Source: Thaumarchaeota archaeon S13
Lineage (GTDB): Archaea; Thermoproteota; Nitrososphaeria; Nitrososphaerales; Nitrosopumilaceae
Reading direction: 5' to 3'
DNA: 16,064 nt
Assembly: GCA_003724275.1 (NCBI GenBank)
Contig: RHFA01000096.1
Coordinates: 1 to 16,064 of the forward strand
Shown here: piece after piece, positions 13,450 to 16,064 of the stretch
How positions within the stretch are numbered: position 1 is the stretch's first letter
How the letters are laid out: each line of letters begins with the position of its first letter
Notes under the pieces: generated by a model
Seen by the model: only the letters and a program-made list of their open reading frames with translations
What the model was told of the DNA's origin: nothing
Databases searched by the model: none
Made by a program: the position numbers and the translations under genes

Positions 13450-14322
13450 CTAGGCCCCGCCCCCCGGCACGCGCATCCTCCTGACTAGGAGGTGCGCGAC
13501 TATGTTTATCGAGACGGCCGTGGCGAGCAGGACCAGGCCGACGCCGATGAGGGCAGGCAGGTGCAGCGAGGCCGGCGAGGCCTCGACGAACTCGTTTGCG
13601 ATAATGCTCGACATTGTCTGGCTGGGCGAAAAGAGCGACGATGGTATGGCAGACGCGCCCTTTGCGTTGCCGATTAGCATGGTGACTGCCATCGTCTCGC
13701 CGACGGCACGGCCCAGGCCCAGTATCGCCGCGCCGGCGAGGCCCGTGCGCGAGTGCGGGAATATCGCGAGGCGAAACATCTCCCAGCGCGTCGCGCCCAG
13801 CATAAACGCCGCCTCGCGCTGCTGCTGCGGCACAGCCGCCATGACCTCGCGCGATACCGACGAGACCGTCGGGACTATCATTATCGCGAGCACGGTGCTC
13901 GCCGTGAGCACGTCGAGGCCAAACGGGGCCGCCGAAAAGAGCCAAATGTCCGCGCCGAGCGCGTCGTGCAGCGGCCGCTCGACCCACTCGACAAATAGGC
14001 CGCGAAAGACATAGAGGCCCCACAGGCCGTATATCACGCTGGGCACCGCGGCGAGGAGCTCGACCACAAACCCGAGGGGCCGCCCGATGCGCGCCGGCGA
14101 GTCCGTTATGAACATCGCGATGCCGATGCTAAGCGGCACGCCAATGGCCATTGCGAGGGCCGCCGTGATGAGCGTGCCGACCAGGTAGGGCAGGACGCCA
14201 AAGGACTCGCGGCCCTCCACGGCGTTCCAGTCCGTGCCGACCACAAAGTCCAGCCCATACTCTGCGAGCGCCGGCGCCGAGCCCATGGCGAGCTCGTACA
14301 CCATGAGGGCGATCACGGCCAT
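13450..14322 (-). CDS. pstC: Phosphate ABC transporter permease PstC
   Basis: 290 residues from the ATG at 14322. Family features include GTLITAALAMAIGVPLSIGIAMFI, AAVPSVIYGLWGLYVF (typical PstC), MIVPTVSSVSREVMAAVPQQQREAAFMLGATRWEM with the EAA loop, and GLGRAVGETMAVTMLIGNA. The start is doubtful: the first transmembrane helix seems to begin before this Met (SDTAFRIGATVAGAYVMAV in frame), and there is no ATG, GTG or TTG between the pstS stop and 14322 in this frame. See the finding on the pstS/pstC junction. Confidence 0.9.
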   Translation of the reverse strand: MAVIALMVYELAMGSAPALAEYGLDFVVGTDWNAVEGRESFGVLPYLVGTLITAALAMAIGVPLSIGIAMFITDSPARIGRPLGFVVELLAAVPSVIYGLWGLYVFRGLFVEWVERPLHDALGADIWLFSAAPFGLDVLTASTVLAIMIVPTVSSVSREVMAAVPQQQREAAFMLGATRWEMFRLAIFPHSRTGLAGAAILGLGRAVGETMAVTMLIGNAKGASAIPSSLFSPSQTMSSIIANEFVEASPASLHLPALIGVGLVLLATAVSINIVAHLLVRRMRVPGGGA

Positions 14323-14412
14323 GACGTACGCCCCGGCGACCGTTGCGCCTATGCGAAACGCCGTGTCAGACGCGGACCGCCGCGGACGGCGCGTGGCGCC
14401 GCGCGAGGCCCA

Positions 14413-15975
14413 TCACACCCCGCGGCGTGACCTGCGCCATGCCCAGGATGCGGCCGCGGCGGGCGCGGCGACGTACATTCCGGCGTTTAGCGCGATCACG
14501 AGGGATCCAAGGGCAAGCGTGCCCGCCTCGCCCCCGTCCGAGAGCGACATTATGGAGAGCGAGTGGAGCATGGGCGTGATTAGCGCGCGCACGAGGCCCC
14601 TGATCTCGGGGCTCTGCCTCTCGAGGTCGGCGACGGCCGGCGAGAACGAATAGTATGCCGCGTTGAACGCCGCCATAAAGGCCGAGCCCGACTCTGTCCC
14701 GAGCAGGCGCCCATCGCGCAGCTCGCGCAGGGCCTGGACCTGCGGCGCCATCTCCGTGCCGTACGCCGCCGTCGCGATCAGGCACCCGCCGCCCTCCATG
14801 GAGGCTCCCCTGTCCTCGGCTCCCGTGGCCTGCGACGACGTGGTCTCGCCGTACGGCGACTCGGCCGCCGCCGCCCAGACGGACATTCCGTTGTGCGTCA
14901 CGAACTGGAGCGCGTCAGTCCCTATGCGGGTGATCTCCTCGGGAAGCGGCACATATAGGAGCGGCTCGGAGTGAACCTGCCCGCTAGTGAGCATCCAGTG
15001 CACAATGTGCACTATCGCGTGCGCCTCGTCGATCGAGTCGGCGACGCCCCCGAGGTCGCTGTACAGCAGCAGGTACGTCAGGCTCGATATTGGATACGAG
15101 TTCTCCCCTGGCGCGTTGACGATACTAACGCCCTCCCATGACTCGGCGGCCAGCGGCAGGGACGCCGCCGCGCCTGCCGACGCCGCCCTGATCGACGCTA
15201 TCGTGGGCTCTACGTACGCCGTGCCGTCGGCATTCTCAATGTGCGCGTACGCCATGCCCGTCTGGAACGCGTACGCGAGCTCGACATACCCAACAGAGTG
15301 CGGGGTGGTCCGGATCGTCCCGGCGACGCCCTCGTTTCCGGAGGATGACACGCCGCCTGGCCACGGGACGCTCTTGCCCTTGCCGATGCGCTCCTCAAAG
15401 TCCGCAGATGAGCCAGAGAGGTAGTCCGTGAAGACAAAGGTCGTCCCCGAGCCGTCAGAGCGCTGGATCGGCACAATGGCCTCGTCGGGCAGGGCCACGC
15501 CGGGGTTTTGCGCCGCTATGCGCTCGTCGTCCCACCTCTCGATCTCGCCGAGAAAGATCATGGCCACGGTCTGCCCGTCGAGCTGGAGGCCGCTGTCGGG
15601 CACCGAGGGTATGTTGTACGCCACGACGACTGCGCCTAGCGTCTCGGGTATGTGCAGCGTGTTTGGCGCGAGCTCGGCCTCGCCCGAGCTCATCGGCGCG
15701 TCTGTCGCCGCAAAGTTGACGGTTCGTTCTATGTGCTGCGTTATGCCGCCGCCGCTTCCGATCGACTGGTAGTTGAGGCTGACGTTAGGGTGCTCCCTGG
15801 CGTACTCGACGCGCCACTTGTCTATTAGCGGAAAGGGAAACGTCGCGCCGGCGGCGTCGATCGAAAAGCTCATCGACGCGTCAGGCGCGGCGAGCTGCGC
15901 ATGCGCGGCAGCCGCGAGGCCCACGGCGATGGCCGCCGTGATCGCCGCTGCCATGGCTGCGCTCTTCAACGGCAT
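14413..15975 (-). CDS. pstS: Phosphate-binding protein PstS with CFI-box domain and C-terminal membrane anchor
   Basis: 520 residues, well over the usual 330-380. Signal peptide 1-26 (cleavage at AHA before QLAAP). The phosphate-binding domain (35-365) shows AGATFPFPLIDKW, GSGGGI (73-78), ATDAPMS (90-96) and RSDGSGTTFVFTDYL (172-186), all ligand-loop motifs of PstS. A Ser/Thr/Glu-rich linker leads to a CFI-box type domain: GGGCLIATAAYGTEMAPQV (396-413), then LRELRDGRLL and SFSPAVADLER. It closes with a hydrophobic helix (LALGSLVIALNAGMYVAAP) and Arg-rich WAWRRSRRGV, a likely membrane anchor. It captures phosphate outside the cell and passes it to PstC/PstA. The ATG at 15975 lies just after a TATA element. 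First gene of the operon. Confidence 0.93.
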   Translation of the reverse strand: MPLKSAAMAAAITAAIAVGLAAAAHAQLAAPDASMSFSIDAAGATFPFPLIDKWRVEYAREHPNVSLNYQSIGSGGGITQHIERTVNFAATDAPMSSGEAELAPNTLHIPETLGAVVVAYNIPSVPDSGLQLDGQTVAMIFLGEIERWDDERIAAQNPGVALPDEAIVPIQRSDGSGTTFVFTDYLSGSSADFEERIGKGKSVPWPGGVSSSGNEGVAGTIRTTPHSVGYVELAYAFQTGMAYAHIENADGTAYVEPTIASIRAASAGAAASLPLAAESWEGVSIVNAPGENSYPISSLTYLLLYSDLGGVADSIDEAHAIVHIVHWMLTSGQVHSEPLLYVPLPEEITRIGTDALQFVTHNGMSVWAAAAESPYGETTSSQATGAEDRGASMEGGGCLIATAAYGTEMAPQVQALRELRDGRLLGTESGSAFMAAFNAAYYSFSPAVADLERQSPEIRGLVRALITPMLHSLSIMSLSDGGEAGTLALGSLVIALNAGMYVAAPAAAASWAWRRSRRGV

Positions 15976-15992
15976 GGGGCGTGTCGGCAGTG

Positions 15993-16002
15993 GATATATA
16001 CC
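15993..16002 (-). promoter_or_regulatory. TATA box of pst operon
   Basis: TATATATC with flanking GG on the minus strand, about 22-24 bp before the ATG at 15975, slightly closer than for other genes here. Confidence 0.65.
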
Positions 16003-16007
16003 TGCTA

Positions 16008-16020
16008 CACATAATATGTG
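16008..16020. promoter_or_regulatory. AT-rich palindrome beside pst TATA box
   Basis: CACATA-A-TATGTG, a perfect 6-bp inverted repeat with a 1-base centre, immediately upstream of the pst TATA box in the position of BRE or an activator site. Candidate operator for phosphate control. Confidence 0.55.
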
Positions 16021-16043
16021 AAATTGTCGTATTTGTGTATAGA

Positions 16044-16051
16044 CTATATAG
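16044..16051. promoter_or_regulatory. Second TATA-like element (CTATATAG)
   Basis: A self-complementary TATA element in the AT-rich right end. It could serve a plus-strand gene starting about 25 bp further on, beyond the window, or be a second pst promoter. Confidence 0.35.
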
Positions 16052-16064
16052 AAATCCGCGCCTA

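Noticed and set aside
1..16064. CRISPR arrays, insertion sequences, tRNA or rRNA genes
   Set aside because: No spaced direct repeats, transposase motifs, terminal repeats or tRNA-like TPsiC/anticodon patterns were seen by eye; a tRNAscan and repeat search would settle it.

Overview
The window looks like chromosomal DNA of a GC-rich ammonia-oxidising-type archaeon (Thaumarchaeota/Nitrososphaeria, possibly a Cenarchaeum-like lineage). The pointers are archaeal TATA boxes about 23-30 bp upstream of start codons with almost no leader, a PIN-ATPase-KH protein (PINA type), a UbiD-family enzyme of the archaeal mevalonate type, an MntR-type regulator of archaeal gene style, and a PstS carrying a CFI-box C-terminal domain. 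The lineage call is inference from protein style; no rRNA or tRNA was found in the window.

Layout. 1-210 (-) is the 5' end of a secreted protein. 414-817 (+) is a DUF3892 gene overlapped by a 33-codon zinc-finger gene. 814-2696 (-) is a three-gene operon: small zinc ribbon, 108-residue unknown, UbiD-family decarboxylase. 2889-3780 (-) holds a membrane-anchored DUF192 protein and a 114-residue unknown; their promoters share nearly the same 17-bp GC palindrome. 3912-4376 (+) encodes an MntR/DtxR-type regulator, converging with the PINA ATPase gene (4363-6201, -). 6202-6864 is mostly non-coding, with a possible 48-residue cysteine protein (+) and a 61-residue protein (-). Then purD (+) converges on the folD-MTHFS operon (-), a one-carbon/purine cluster. 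9676-10722 (-) is an apparently orphan beta-class DNA methyltransferase with a long N-terminal extension. 10981-15975 (-) is the complete high-affinity phosphate uptake operon pstS-pstC-pstA-pstB-phoU.

How they work together. PstS captures phosphate outside the cell, PstC/PstA form the channel, PstB supplies ATP energy and PhoU restrains the system. FolD and MTHFS interconvert folate C1 carriers used by purine synthesis, to which PurD belongs. The UbiD-family enzyme probably makes isopentenyl precursors for archaeal lipids.

The least ordinary signals are the shared palindrome at 3384-3400 and 3784-3800, the pstS/pstC junction where PstC appears to lack a normal start codon and reads in frame from PstS across a TGA, the PstS-CFI-box-membrane anchor architecture, the AT palindrome beside the pstS TATA box, palindromic CTAG used as the stop codon of both convergent genes at two places, and the methyltransferase with its structured upstream region.
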